NCBI RefSeq assembly: GCF_021023135.1
Contig: NZ_PGFV01000002.1
Coordinates: 682,001-746,000, forward strand
From: Brevibacterium sp. CCUG 69071
GTDB lineage: Bacteria > Actinomycetota > Actinomycetes > Actinomycetales > Brevibacteriaceae
DNA: 64,000 nt
Direction of reading: 5' to 3'
Positions within the stretch are counted from its first letter, which is position 1, and the number at the start of each line of letters is the position of its first letter. Positions 35,030 through 43,238 of the stretch are shown in pieces. Made by a program: the position numbers and the translations under genes. The notes under the pieces are model-generated. The model searched no databases and was not told the DNA's origin. It worked only from the letters and a program-made list of their open reading frames with translations.

Positions 35030-36543
35030 GCGCGGTCTCCAGCGTCGTCGGGGCAGGGGGCGCCCTCCGCGGAAGGGGCGTCCGAAGCAGCGCCGCCGTC
35101 GACGAGGGCGGCCAGCAGCCGGGAGTTCTCGACCTCGTAGCCGGTCAGGGTCTCGCTGATCTCCCCGTCGCGGAGGACGACGATCCGTGCCGAACCGGCG
35201 ACGAGCTCCTCGGTCTCCGAGGAGATGAGGACGACGGCCAGGCCCTTCTCCGCGAGCTCGTCGATGAGCGCCTGGACCTCCTGCTTCGCCCCGACGTCGA
35301 TGCCGCGGGTGGGTTCGTCGAGGAGGAACACCGAGGGTTCGGTGGCCAGCCAGCGGGCGATGAGCACCTTCTGCTGATTGCCCCCGGAGAGTTCGGAGAC
35401 CAGTTGGGTGGGGGAGGAGAGCTTGATGCCCAGCCGGTCGATGTAGCGATCGACGAGGGCGTCGACTCTGCGGCGGGAGAGCACGCCGCCCCGGGAGACG
35501 CGGGAGAGGACGGCGAGGACGATGTTGTCGCGCACGGAGAGTTCGGGCACGATGCCTTCGGACTTGCGGTCCTCGGACAGCAGCGCCACACCGGCACCCA
35601 GGGCCGCGGGCACCGACTGCCGCCGGATCCGCGAGCCCCTGACCGTGATCTGCCCGGCCGAGGTGTCCAAGGCTCCGTAGACGGCCTTGACGGTTTCGCT
35701 GCGCCCCGAGCCGAGCAGCCCGGCGAGGCCGAGGATCTCCCCGGCATGGACGGTGATCCCGACATCGTGGAGACGTCCGGGAGCGCGCAGGCCCGTGGCC
35801 TCGAGCACCACCTCGGCGGTCGTGGACTCAGTCTCCGGCGCCTCGCTGAAGGAGGTGGCACCGTGTTCGGCGATGTCGCGACCGAGCATCGCCGAGATCA
35901 GCGAACGCCGGTCGAGCTCGGCCATGGATCCGGTGCGGACGACGGCACCGTCGCGGAGGATGGTGACCTCATCGCAGAGCTCCCACAGTTCGTCGAGGCG
36001 GTGGGAGACGAAGACGATGCCCGCACCCTGATCGCGCAGCCGGCGGGCGACGCCGAAGAGGACGTCGACCTCGCGACGTTCGAGCGAAGAGGTGGGTTCG
36101 TCCATGATCACCACCGTCGCCTCGGTGGTCACGGCCCTGGCCAGGGCGATCATCTGCTGGACGCCGATGCCGAGGGCACCGAGCTCCGTGGCCACGTCGA
36201 CATCGATGCCGAGTTCGGCGACCACCTCGGCGGCCCGGGAATTCAGGGTCCCCAGGTCGATGAGACCGAACCGCGTCCGGGGCTCGCGACCGAGGAAGAT
36301 GTTGCGGGCCACCGAGAGCAGGGGGACGAGATTGACCTCCTGGTAGACCGTGGAGATTCCGGCGTCCTGGGCCTGGGAGGGGTGGTCGAACGAGACGCGC
36401 TCGCCGGCGAGTTCGATGGTTCCCGACTCGGCTTGGTAGACCCCGGTCAGGGCCTTGATCAGCGTCGACTTCCCGGCACCGTTCTCACCGACGATCGTGT
36501 GGATGGTTCCGGGCCGGAGCACGAAGTCGACGTCGCGGAGCAC
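35026..36543 (-). CDS. ytfR: Sugar ABC transporter ATP-binding protein, YtfR-like; 5' end frameshifted
   Basis: The open frame from GTG 36543 gives 505 residues with two ABC modules. The first has Walker A GENGAGKST, VYQEVNLVP, Walker B VVIMDEPTSSL and SHRLDELW; the second has SEDRKSEGIVPELSVRDNI, signature LSGGNQQKV and LLDEPTRGIDVGAKQ. It resembles E. coli YtfR throughout. The frame lacks the first beta strand. Those residues (VTATAPALAARGLHKSF) are encoded just upstream in another frame from GTG 36605, one base after the ytfQ stop. Removing the two bases TC within TTCTCGGG restores RGLHKSFGRPVLRDVDF. Either a real mutation or a sequence error; whether the short product works is unknown. 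Confidence 0.85.
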   Translation of the reverse strand: MLRDVDFVLRPGTIHTIVGENGAGKSTLIKALTGVYQAESGTIELAGERVSFDHPSQAQDAGISTVYQEVNLVPLLSVARNIFLGREPRTRFGLIDLGTLNSRAAEVVAELGIDVDVATELGALGIGVQQMIALARAVTTEATVVIMDEPTSSLERREVDVLFGVARRLRDQGAGIVFVSHRLDELWELCDEVTILRDGAVVRTGSMAELDRRSLISAMLGRDIAEHGATSFSEAPETESTTAEVVLEATGLRAPGRLHDVGITVHAGEILGLAGLLGSGRSETVKAVYGALDTSAGQITVRGSRIRRQSVPAALGAGVALLSEDRKSEGIVPELSVRDNIVLAVLSRVSRGGVLSRRRVDALVDRYIDRLGIKLSSPTQLVSELSGGNQQKVLIARWLATEPSVFLLDEPTRGIDVGAKQEVQALIDELAEKGLAVVLISSETEELVAGSARIVVLRDGEISETLTGYEVENSRLLAALVDGGAASDAPSAEGAPCPDDAGDRA

Positions 36544-36586
36544 TGGCCGCCCGAGAACGATTTGTGCAGTCCTCGGGCGGCCAGTG
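36541..36586. repeat. Perfect 15-bp inverted repeat at the ytfQ/ytfR junction
   Basis: CACTGGCCGCCCGAG (36541-36555) and CTCGGGCGGCCAGTG (36572-36586) pair perfectly around a 16-nt loop, inside the 5' end of ytfR. Such stems after a binding-protein gene commonly stabilise its mRNA or attenuate the downstream genes. The apparent frameshift lies in one arm. Confidence 0.65.
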
Positions 36587-36605
36587 CCGGGGCGGTGGCA
36601 GTCAC
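36541..36605 (-). pseudogene. Out-of-frame N-terminal segment of ytfR
   Basis: From GTG 36605 this strand encodes VTATAPALAARGLHKSFSGG, the expected N-terminus of a sugar ABC ATPase, then runs out of frame. Its position one base after the ytfQ stop, as in a coupled operon, supports it as the original start. The shift lies at 36548-36556. Confidence 0.7.
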
Positions 36606-36606
36606 C

Positions 36607-37698
36607 TCAGAACGCCTGACCGACCTGCTCTTCGGCATTGTCGGGGGTGTACTCGCCGTCCTTGATGATGATGTCCTCGGGGATCTCCTCACCGCCGTAG
36701 AACTTGCTCAGGGTGTCGAAGACGAGCGGGCCGAAGCGCGGATTGGATTCGATGACGGCATTGTAGTTGCCGGCCACGATGGCCTCGACGGCGTTCTTGG
36801 TGCCGTCGATGGACACGATCTTGACGTCGCTGCCCGGTTCCTTCCCGGCCTCTTGGATCGCGGCCATGGCGCCGAGGCCCTCCTCGTCGTTGAAGGCGTA
36901 GACGGCGTCGATGTCGGGGTTCGACTGGAGCAGCTGAGCGGTGACCTCCTGGCCTTCGGAGCGAGAGGCGTTGGCGGTCTGCTCGGCGACGATCTCGATA
37001 TCGGGGTAGTCGGCCTTGACCTTGTCCTTGGACCCCTTCTGCCGACCGTCGGTGACGTTGTTGCCCGAGGGGCCCAGCAGCACTGCGACCTTCGCCTTCG
37101 AGTCCGTGGCATTCGCCAGGGCGTCCGCGGCGCGTTCGCCCTGTTTGACGAAGTCCGAGCCGATGAAGGTGAGGTAGTCGTCGCAGGAGTCGTTCGTGAC
37201 CTTCCTGTCGATGGTCACGACGGGGACCTTCTTCTCCTTGGCCGCGCTCAGGGCCGAGTCGAGGCCGTCGGAGTTGACCGGGGCGATGACGAGGATGTCG
37301 ATGTCCTGACTGAGCAGATTCTCGATGTCGCTGATCTGCTTGGGCAGTTCGTTGTTGGCGTTGGTGACGACGAGATCGGCTCCGGCATCGGCTGCGGCGT
37401 CCTTGAGCGACTGGGTCTCCGCGGCGCGGAAGCTCGCAGAGTCCGGTTCGGATTGGGAGAAGCCGACCTTCGCTCCGTCGATCTCGACCTTCTCGGCCCC
37501 GTAGTCCTCCATCGTGCAGGTCGGTCCCGAGGAGCCCGCACTGTCGGCGGCCTGCGCTGCCTCACCGCCGCTGCCGGAGGACTCCTTGCTCGTGCCTTCG
37601 TTGGTGCAGCCAGAGAGCAGCAGTGCTCCCGCGGCTGCGGCCGCGCAGACGCGGACGGCGGTGGTCTGGAGGAACGTACGCGAAACTGTGGATGTCAT
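36607..37698 (-). CDS. ytfQ: Galactofuranose/galactose-type substrate-binding lipoprotein, YtfQ-like
   Basis: 363 residues from ATG 37698, preceded by GAGGGATC. A lipoprotein signal peptide ends in the lipobox LLLSGC. The mature protein is a periplasmic-binding type I fold: KVGFSQSEPDSASFRAAETQ, NNELPKQISDIENLLSQDID, VIAPVNSDGLDSAL, VVTIDRKV, VSIDGTKNAVEAIV and IESNPRFGPLVFDTL. These blocks recall E. coli YtfQ (VGFSQ, RAAET, SIDG), the galactofuranose-binding protein. It heads the transporter operon and has a shared motif with galT at its promoter. Substrate galactose or galactofuranose is inferred. Confidence 0.82.
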   Translation of the reverse strand: MTSTVSRTFLQTTAVRVCAAAAAGALLLSGCTNEGTSKESSGSGGEAAQAADSAGSSGPTCTMEDYGAEKVEIDGAKVGFSQSEPDSASFRAAETQSLKDAAADAGADLVVTNANNELPKQISDIENLLSQDIDILVIAPVNSDGLDSALSAAKEKKVPVVTIDRKVTNDSCDDYLTFIGSDFVKQGERAADALANATDSKAKVAVLLGPSGNNVTDGRQKGSKDKVKADYPDIEIVAEQTANASRSEGQEVTAQLLQSNPDIDAVYAFNDEEGLGAMAAIQEAGKEPGSDVKIVSIDGTKNAVEAIVAGNYNAVIESNPRFGPLVFDTLSKFYGGEEIPEDIIIKDGEYTPDNAEEQVGQAF

Positions 37699-37736
37699 GA
37701 TCCCTCTTCTGTCCGACACGGCCCCATCGCCGTGAT

Positions 37737-37752
37737 GGATCAAAAGTTATCA
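37737..37752 (-). promoter_or_regulatory. Candidate DeoR-type operator at the ytfQ promoter
   Basis: GGATCAAAAGTTATCA (plus strand) matches the galT site TGATCGAAAATGATCA at 12 of 16 positions. On the ytfQ strand it overlaps a -10 box TAACTT with TTGATT 18 nt upstream. The spacer up to 37863 also holds two imperfect copies of CGAGTCGWGTCAGACGA near the deoR stop, and no gene. Confidence 0.5.
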
Positions 37753-37863
37753 GAATCACAACAAAACAATCAAGAAGCGACACCCGGATGGTGTCGAATC
37801 GAGATGATTCACGCCCCGCCCTAGGCGAGTCGAGTCAGACGAGTCGAGGCGAATCGAGTCGTG

Positions 37864-38622
37864 TCAGACGACTTCGACCTCGACGCCCGCGGTGCGCAGG
37901 GCCTCGAGCTCCCCGGTCTCGCTCTTGGCGTCCGTGATGAGGTGGTTGATCGCCTCGGTGGGCACGGTGAGCACCGAGGAGCGCAGGCCGACTTTCGTGT
38001 GATCGACGAGCGCGGTGACCCGTCCGGCCCCGCGGGCCATCGCCCGATCCGTGTCGGCCACGGGGAAGGCCGGGGTCGAGAGGCCGAAGTCCGCGGCCAG
38101 ACCGTTGCCGGAGAGGAAGACCGTATCGGCGCGCAGCTCGAGCAGCTGGGAGACCGTGCCCCCGCCGACGAAGGCGCGGATCGAATGACGGAGGATCCCG
38201 CCGACGACGATGACTTCGTTGTCAGGGGAGGCGACCAGCGCCTCGGCGACGAGGAGGGAGTTCGTGACCACACGCAGGCCCGAGTGAGAGCTGAGCTCCT
38301 TGGCAAGCAGTTCGGTGGTGGTGCCGGGGCCCAAGGCCACGACGTCGCCGTTGCGCACGTGCTTGGCCGCGGCGCGGGCGATCGCGGTCTTCTCGGCCAA
38401 GGCCTGCTCGAGCTTCTCCGCATAGGTCGATTCGCGGGAACTGGAGAAGGCCACCGCGCCGCCGTGGGTGCGGGTCAGGCGGCCTTCCTCGGCGAGTTGG
38501 TCGAGGTCGCGGCGGATCGTCACCGCCGAGGTGGTGAGCTTCTCCGACAGTGCGGAGATGGAGACGGCGCCGTCTCGCTCGATCGTCTCGATGATGACGT
38601 TGCGTCTCTGGGCGGCGATCAT
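37864..38622 (-). CDS. DeoR-family transcriptional regulator of the galactose cluster
   Basis: 252 residues. N-terminal DeoR helix-turn-helix (MIAAQRRNVIIETIERDG, SISALSEKLTTSAVTIRRDL, LTRTHGGAV) followed by the DeoR C-terminal sugar-phosphate sensor domain (ALGPGTTTELLAKEL, FLSGNGLAADFGLSTP, VDHTKVGLRS). Family members are usually repressors released by phosphorylated sugars. It lies directly upstream of ytfQ on the same strand, so galactose-1-phosphate or a related intermediate is a plausible ligand. A TAAGAT box 6 nt before the ATG makes it leaderless. Confidence 0.88.
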   Translation of the reverse strand: MIAAQRRNVIIETIERDGAVSISALSEKLTTSAVTIRRDLDQLAEEGRLTRTHGGAVAFSSSRESTYAEKLEQALAEKTAIARAAAKHVRNGDVVALGPGTTTELLAKELSSHSGLRVVTNSLLVAEALVASPDNEVIVVGGILRHSIRAFVGGGTVSQLLELRADTVFLSGNGLAADFGLSTPAFPVADTDRAMARGAGRVTALVDHTKVGLRSSVLTVPTEAINHLITDAKSETGELEALRTAGVEVEVV

Positions 38623-38628
38623 GGAGTC

Positions 38629-38634
38629 ATCTTA
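38629..38634 (-). promoter_or_regulatory. -10 box TAAGAT of the DeoR gene, leaderless
   Basis: On the minus strand TAAGAT is followed by gactcc and then ATG 38622, exactly the 6-nt spacing of a leaderless start. It falls in the 28-bp gap after the IclR gene. Confidence 0.55.
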
Positions 38635-38650
38635 CTCACGGTGGCGAGGC

Positions 38651-39376
38651 TCAGCCGCGGATGAGCGCCTCGGTCAGGGTCCGGGCGGCATCGATGACGG
38701 ACTTCGCGTGCAGGCGACCCGGCTGCCGGGTGAGGCGGTCCACGGGCCCGGAGATCGAGACGGCGGCGACGACGCGATTGCTCGGTCCCCGCACGGGTGC
38801 CGAGACCGAGGCGACGCCGCGCTCACGTTCGGCGATCGACTGGGCCCAGCCTCGGCGGCGGACTCCCGAGAGCATGGTCGCGGAGAACCGGGCCCCGCGC
38901 AGGCCGGTGTGCAGGCGGTCGGGCTCCTCCCAGGCCAGGAGCACCTGGGCGGCCGATCCTGCGCGCATCGACAGGGTCGCCCCGATCGGCACCGAGTCGC
39001 GCAGGCCCACGGGACGTTCGGCGGCGGCCACGCACAGGCGCAGATCGCCCTGGCGGCGGAACAGCTGGGCCGACTCCCCGGTCTGATCGCGCAGCGCCCC
39101 GAGCACCGGTCCGGCCGCGGCCAGCAGGCGATCCTCGCCGGCGGCCGAGGACAGCTCGGCCAGGCGCGGGCCGAGCACGAAGCGGCCCTGCAGATCCCGG
39201 CCGACGATGCGGTGGAATTCGAGCGCCACGGCCAGGCGGTGAGCGGTGGGCCTGGCCAGTCCGGTCAGTGAGACCAGTTCGGCCAGTGAAGCGGGTCCGG
39301 CCTCAAGGGCGGAGAGAACCATTGCGGCCTTGTCGATGACTCCGACGCCGCTACCATTGCTTGTCATAGACACCAT
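38651..39376 (-). CDS. ltbR: IclR-family regulator of leucine genes (LtbR/NdgR type)
   Basis: 241 residues. IclR architecture: winged helix ([34 protein letters not shown]) and C-terminal effector domain ([64 protein letters not shown]). In actinobacteria the IclR protein divergent from leuCD is LtbR (Corynebacterium) or NdgR (Streptomyces), a regulator of leucine and related pathways; this gene has exactly that position. The start may be ATG 39376 or ATG 39367. It may also act on leuB and ilvE upstream in the window, which is inference. Confidence 0.85.
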   Translation of the reverse strand: MVSMTSNGSGVGVIDKAAMVLSALEAGPASLAELVSLTGLARPTAHRLAVALEFHRIVGRDLQGRFVLGPRLAELSSAAGEDRLLAAAGPVLGALRDQTGESAQLFRRQGDLRLCVAAAERPVGLRDSVPIGATLSMRAGSAAQVLLAWEEPDRLHTGLRGARFSATMLSGVRRRGWAQSIAERERGVASVSAPVRGPSNRVVAAVSISGPVDRLTRQPGRLHAKSVIDAARTLTEALIRG

Positions 39377-39617
39377 TGTGCGCGTCTCAGTGGGCGAGAT
39401 GCAAGTTCGAAATGCGATACGGACGAGTAGATTCTCTTCTACACACCGCTTCGTCGCCGTCCGGCGTCAGCTTCTCGGCAGAAGGCCCGGCGTCCTCGGA
39501 CGTCTCGCCGCCGTCCGGAAGCCAGGCGGTGGACACACCGAAAGTCACGCGACGCACCGCACATCGGGCGTCAGCAGCAAGCGCGTACAGGCAATCCCTG
39601 TACCGGCAGGAGGAATC
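39377..39617 (+). promoter_or_regulatory. ltbR-leuC divergent regulatory region and leuC leader
   Basis: About 240 bp. A -10 box TAGATT at 39427-39432 would start leuC transcription near 39439, giving a leader of about 180 nt that ends in CAGGAGGA before ATG 39618. The ltbR operator should lie here; I see TTCGAA near 39414 but no certain operator. The leader has short GC stems (for example CGTCC-TC-GGACG) but no convincing leucine-rich leader peptide. Confidence 0.45.
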
Positions 39618-41102
39618 ATGCCACGCACCTTGGCCGAGAAGGTCTGGGCCGATCACGTCGTCGCGCGCGGCGAGGACGGTGCCCCCGACCTCATCTACAT
39701 CGACCTCCACCTCGTTCACGAGGTCACGAGCCCACAGGCCTTCGATGGACTCCGACTTGCCGGGCGCCCCGTGCGCCGCCCCGACCTCACGATCGCCACT
39801 GAGGACCACAACACCCCGACCTGGGACATCGACAAGCCGATCGCCGAACCCACCTCGCGCACGCAGATCGATACCCTGCGCAAGAACACCGAGGAGTTCG
39901 GGATCCGCCTGCACAGCCTCGGCGATGCCGATCAGGGGATCGTCCACGTAGTCGGTCCCCAGCTCGGGCTGACCCAGCCGGGCACCACGGTCGTCTGCGG
40001 CGACTCGCACACCTCGACCCACGGGGCCTTCGGGGCACTGGCCCTGGGCATCGGCACTTCCGAGGTCGAACACGTGCTGGCCACTCAGACGCTGAGCCTC
40101 AAGGCCTTCAAGACCATGTCGATCACCGTCGACGGCGAGCTGCCCGAAGGCTCGAGCGCGAAGGACATCATCCTCGCGATCATCGCGAAGATCGGCACCG
40201 GCGGGGGACAGGGCTACGTCCTCGAATACCGCGGCGAGGCGATCCGGAAGCTGTCGATGGAAGCGCGGATGACCATCTGCAACATGTCCATCGAGGCCGG
40301 TGCCCGCGCCGGAATGGTCGCCCCCGACGAGACCACCTTCGAGTACGTCAAAGGCCGCCCCCACGCCCCGGAGGGCGAGGACTGGGACGCCGCCGTCGAG
40401 TACTGGAAGACCCTCTACACCGATGAGGGCGCGGAATTCGACCGCGAGGTGGTGCTGGGGGCCGAAGACATCGAGCCCTTCGTCACCTGGGGAACCAACC
40501 CCGGCCAGGGCCTGCCGCTCTCGGCCTCGGTGCCCAGCCCCGATGACTTCACCGACGAGAACGACAAGGCCGCCGCGGCCAACGCCCTGGCCTATATGGG
40601 TCTGACCCCGGGCACTCCGCTGCGCGAGATCGAGGTCGACACCGTCTTCCTCGGCTCCTGCACGAACTCGCGCATCGAGGACCTCCGTGCCGCCGCCGAG
40701 ATCGTGCGCGGACGCAAGAAGGCCGAGAACGTCCGCTTCATGGTCGTCCCCGGTTCCGCGAAGGTCCGCCTGCAGGCCGAATCCGAAGGACTCGACCGGA
40801 TCTTCAAGGACTTCGGCGGGGAATGGCGCTTCGCCGGCTGTTCGATGTGCCTGGGCATGAACCCCGACCAGCTGGCCGAGGGCGAACGCTGCGCCTCGAC
40901 CTCGAACCGCAACTTCGAGGGCCGTCAGGGCAAGGGCGGACGCACTCACCTCGTGTCCCCGCTGGTCGCCGCGGCCACCGCGGTGCGCGGAACCCTGTCC
41001 TCACCGGGCGACGTCAAGGATCTGCCCCGCGACGCCGAACCCGTCGACTGGGCCGACGATCGGCTCAGCCTGACCTTGACACCCACCTCGGCGAGCGCCT
41101 AA
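39618..41102 (+). CDS. leuC: 3-isopropylmalate dehydratase, large subunit
   Basis: 494 residues from ATG 39618 behind CAGGAGGA. Aconitase-family subunit holding the [4Fe-4S] cluster; with LeuD it isomerises 2- to 3-isopropylmalate. Signature regions: [40 protein letters not shown] with the first cluster Cys, [18 protein letters not shown] with the second, and [13 protein letters not shown] with the paired ones. An open frame continues upstream to 39246, but it would cross the divergent regulator and lacks family sequence. leuD follows after 10 bp. Confidence 0.97.
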   Translation: MPRTLAEKVWADHVVARGEDGAPDLIYIDLHLVHEVTSPQAFDGLRLAGRPVRRPDLTIATEDHNTPTWDIDKPIAEPTSRTQIDTLRKNTEEFGIRLHSLGDADQGIVHVVGPQLGLTQPGTTVVCGDSHTSTHGAFGALALGIGTSEVEHVLATQTLSLKAFKTMSITVDGELPEGSSAKDIILAIIAKIGTGGGQGYVLEYRGEAIRKLSMEARMTICNMSIEAGARAGMVAPDETTFEYVKGRPHAPEGEDWDAAVEYWKTLYTDEGAEFDREVVLGAEDIEPFVTWGTNPGQGLPLSASVPSPDDFTDENDKAAAANALAYMGLTPGTPLREIEVDTVFLGSCTNSRIEDLRAAAEIVRGRKKAENVRFMVVPGSAKVRLQAESEGLDRIFKDFGGEWRFAGCSMCLGMNPDQLAEGERCASTSNRNFEGRQGKGGRTHLVSPLVAAATAVRGTLSSPGDVKDLPRDAEPVDWADDRLSLTLTPTSASA

Positions 41103-41112
41103 GGAGCCCACG

Positions 41113-41712
41113 ATGGAAGCATTCAGCACCCACACCGGCATCGGCGTGCCCCTGCGCCGATCCAACATCGACACCGACCAGATCATCCCCGCGAAGTTCC
41201 TCAAGCGGGTCACCCGGACCGGATTCGAAGACGCCCTGTTCTACCGGTGGCGGACCAATGACGACTTCGTGCTCAACGACCCCGATTTCTCGGCCGGCTC
41301 CGTGCTCGTGGCCGGGCCCGACTTCGGCACCGGATCCTCGCGCGAACACGCCGTCTGGGCGCTCAAGGACTACGGCTTCCGGGTCGTGCTGTCCTCGCGC
41401 TTCGGCGACATCTTCCGCGGCAACTCCGGCAAGGAGGGTCTGCTGGCCGCTCAGCTCGAGCAGGACGACATCGAGCTGATCTGGAAGATTCTCGAGAACC
41501 ATCCGGGCACCCCGATCTCGGTCGACCTCAATGAGAAGACCGTGACCTGCGACTCGGTCACCGTGACCTTCCAGATCGACGACTACACCCGATGGCGTCT
41601 GCTCGAAGGCCACGATGACATCTCGCTGACCCTGGCCAAGGAGGACGACATCGTCGCCTACGAGTCCAGCCGGTTCGCGTTCAAGCCGAAGACCCTGCCC
41701 GCAAAGGTCTGA
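41113..41712 (+). CDS. leuD: 3-isopropylmalate dehydratase, small subunit
   Basis: 199 residues, the usual length. Swivel-domain subunit: [41 protein letters not shown] and [17 protein letters not shown] are the LeuD hallmarks that complete the substrate site with LeuC. AAGGAG lies before the ATG, 10 bp after leuC. Completes the leucine pathway with leuB and ilvE in this window; leuA is not in it. Confidence 0.97.
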   Translation: MEAFSTHTGIGVPLRRSNIDTDQIIPAKFLKRVTRTGFEDALFYRWRTNDDFVLNDPDFSAGSVLVAGPDFGTGSSREHAVWALKDYGFRVVLSSRFGDIFRGNSGKEGLLAAQLEQDDIELIWKILENHPGTPISVDLNEKTVTCDSVTVTFQIDDYTRWRLLEGHDDISLTLAKEDDIVAYESSRFAFKPKTLPAKV

Positions 41713-41787
41713 GCGCCTGGCCGGAGAGGTCTGCGATTCCCGCGGCCTGGGTGGTGTCGGAATTCCAGCGCCGAGGTGCGTCTGCGT

Positions 41788-41828
41788 TAGTCTAGGACGG
41801 TGCCCGAGCAGGTCTCGGGCACCGTCCT
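41788..41828 (+). promoter_or_regulatory. murA promoter abutting a perfect 15-bp hairpin
   Basis: TAGTCT (41788-41793) is followed at once by AGGACGGTGCCCGAG (41794-41808) and CTCGGGCACCGTCCT (41814-41828), a perfect 15-bp stem with a 5-nt loop. The predicted transcript start (about 41800) falls in the left arm. It may be the leuCD terminator, an operator, or a 5' structure on murA mRNA. The rest of 41713-41921 carries no gene. Confidence 0.5.
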
Positions 41829-41921
41829 CACCGCCGCCGACTCACCGGTCGACCGAGCGGTGACAGGCTGGTCGGCAGCACAGATCCGAGCCGGGACGCA
41901 GAGCACGACGCAGGGAGGAAC

Positions 41922-43238
41922 ATGCTCGAAGTACGCGGGGGAAATCCGCTCGATGGCACCGTCCATGTCAGGGGAGCGAAGAACCTGGTCCCCAAGGCGA
42001 TGGTCGCCTCACTGCTGGGAGAGACCCCATCCGTGCTCCGAGGTGTGCCCCAGATCCGCGACGTCGAGATCGTCACCGGACTGCTCGAACTCCACGGCGT
42101 GCGTGTAAGCCCCGCCCCCGACGGCGATCTGTCCGACGGCGAACTCCACCTCGATCCTGCCGATGTCGCGCAGGGATCGATCGTCGACATCGACGCCCAC
42201 GCCGGATCATCGCGGATCCCGATCCTCTTCTGCGGACCTCTCCTGCACAGCCTCGGGCAGGCCTTCATCCCCGACCTCGGCGGCTGCCACATCGGCGACC
42301 GGCCGATCAACTTCCACCTCGACGTGCTCCGCAAGTTCGGCGCCGAGGTCGACAAGACCCCCGGCGGGATCATGCTCCAGGCCAAGAGCCGGCTGCAGGG
42401 CACGAAGGTCGAACTGCCCTACCCCTCGGTCGGCGCCACCGAGCAGGTGCTGCTCACCGCTGTCCGCGCCGAAGGGGTGACCGAACTGCGCAATGCCGCG
42501 ATCGAGCCCGAGATCATGGACCTCATCGCGCTGCTGCAGAAGATGGGCGCGATCATCACCGTCGACACCGACCGGGTGGTGCGCATCGAAGGCGTCGAAT
42601 CCCTGCGCGGGTTCATCCACCGGGCCCTGCCCGACCGCAATGAGACCGCCTCCTGGGCCTCGGCGGCCCTGGCCACCGGCGGTGACATCTTCGTCGCCGG
42701 CGCTTCCCAGCCCGAACTCATCACCTTCCTCAACATCTTCCGCAAGATCGGCGGGGAGTTCGAGGTCGAGGAGTCCGGCATCCGCTTCCGTCACCCCGGC
42801 GGCAGGCTCACCTCCTTCGCCCTCGAGACCGACGTCCACCCGGGCTTCATGACCGACTGGCAGCAGCCGCTCGTCGTCGCGATGACCCAGGCAGAGGGTC
42901 TGTCGATCATCCACGAGACCGTGTATGAGAACCGCTTCGGCTTCACCGAGGCGCTGCGAGACATGGGTGCGAAGATCCAGCTCTACCGCGAATGCCTCGG
43001 CGGCACCCCCTGCCGGTTCGGCCGCCGGAACTACCAGCACTCGGCCGTGGTCTCCGGTCCCACTGAGCTGACGGGCACCCGCATCGACGTGCCCGATCTG
43101 CGCGGCGGCTTCAGCCACCTCATCGCCGCACTGGCCGCGCAGGGCACCAGCGAAGTCCACGGCATCGAACTGATCAACCGCGGATACGAGAACTTCCTTG
43201 ACAAGCTCATCGGCCTCGGCGCCGAGGTGGCTGCATGA
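41922..43238 (+). CDS. murA: UDP-N-acetylglucosamine 1-carboxyvinyltransferase
   Basis: 438 residues behind GGGAGGAAC. Transfers enolpyruvate from PEP to UDP-GlcNAc, the first committed step of peptidoglycan synthesis. Family residues: RGAKNLVPKAM with the catalytic Lys20-Asn21, PDLGGCHIGDRPINFHL with Cys122 at the position of E. coli Cys115, VGATEQVLLTAV and ETDVHPGFMTDWQQPL with the catalytic Asp. Having Cys rather than the Asp found in mycobacteria predicts a fosfomycin-sensitive enzyme. The stop overlaps the plsC start (ATGA); murA-plsC-gpsA is a tight operon. Confidence 0.95.
   Translation: MLEVRGGNPLDGTVHVRGAKNLVPKAMVASLLGETPSVLRGVPQIRDVEIVTGLLELHGVRVSPAPDGDLSDGELHLDPADVAQGSIVDIDAHAGSSRIPILFCGPLLHSLGQAFIPDLGGCHIGDRPINFHLDVLRKFGAEVDKTPGGIMLQAKSRLQGTKVELPYPSVGATEQVLLTAVRAEGVTELRNAAIEPEIMDLIALLQKMGAIITVDTDRVVRIEGVESLRGFIHRALPDRNETASWASAALATGGDIFVAGASQPELITFLNIFRKIGGEFEVEESGIRFRHPGGRLTSFALETDVHPGFMTDWQQPLVVAMTQAEGLSIIHETVYENRFGFTEALRDMGAKIQLYRECLGGTPCRFGRRNYQHSAVVSGPTELTGTRIDVPDLRGGFSHLIAALAAQGTSEVHGIELINRGYENFLDKLIGLGAEVAA

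Noticed and set aside
36541..36605. Programmed ribosomal frameshifting in ytfR.
   Set aside because: There is no slippery heptamer and no reason for a sugar ATPase to use recoding. An indel or sequence error is simpler.
35011..37824. A 937-codon open frame on the plus strand opposite ytfR and ytfQ.
   Set aside because: It mirrors the codon positions of the minus-strand genes in GC-rich DNA, has Asp/Gly/Arg-rich composition without any family pattern, and lacks a promoter or ribosome site.
39439..39617. A leucine-rich leader peptide for attenuation of leuC.
   Set aside because: The leader has scattered Leu codons but no start codon with ribosome site followed by a Leu run and a terminator stem.
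39246..39617. An N-terminal extension of LeuC.
   Set aside because: It would begin inside the divergent regulator. The strong ribosome site and the family N-terminus place the start at 39618.
41800..42108. A 102-codon frame from a GTG placed correctly for leaderless translation, overlapping the start of murA.
   Set aside because: Past 41922 it is only the shadow of murA, and before that it is low-information sequence with the hairpin at its start. Kept only as part of the murA leader observation.
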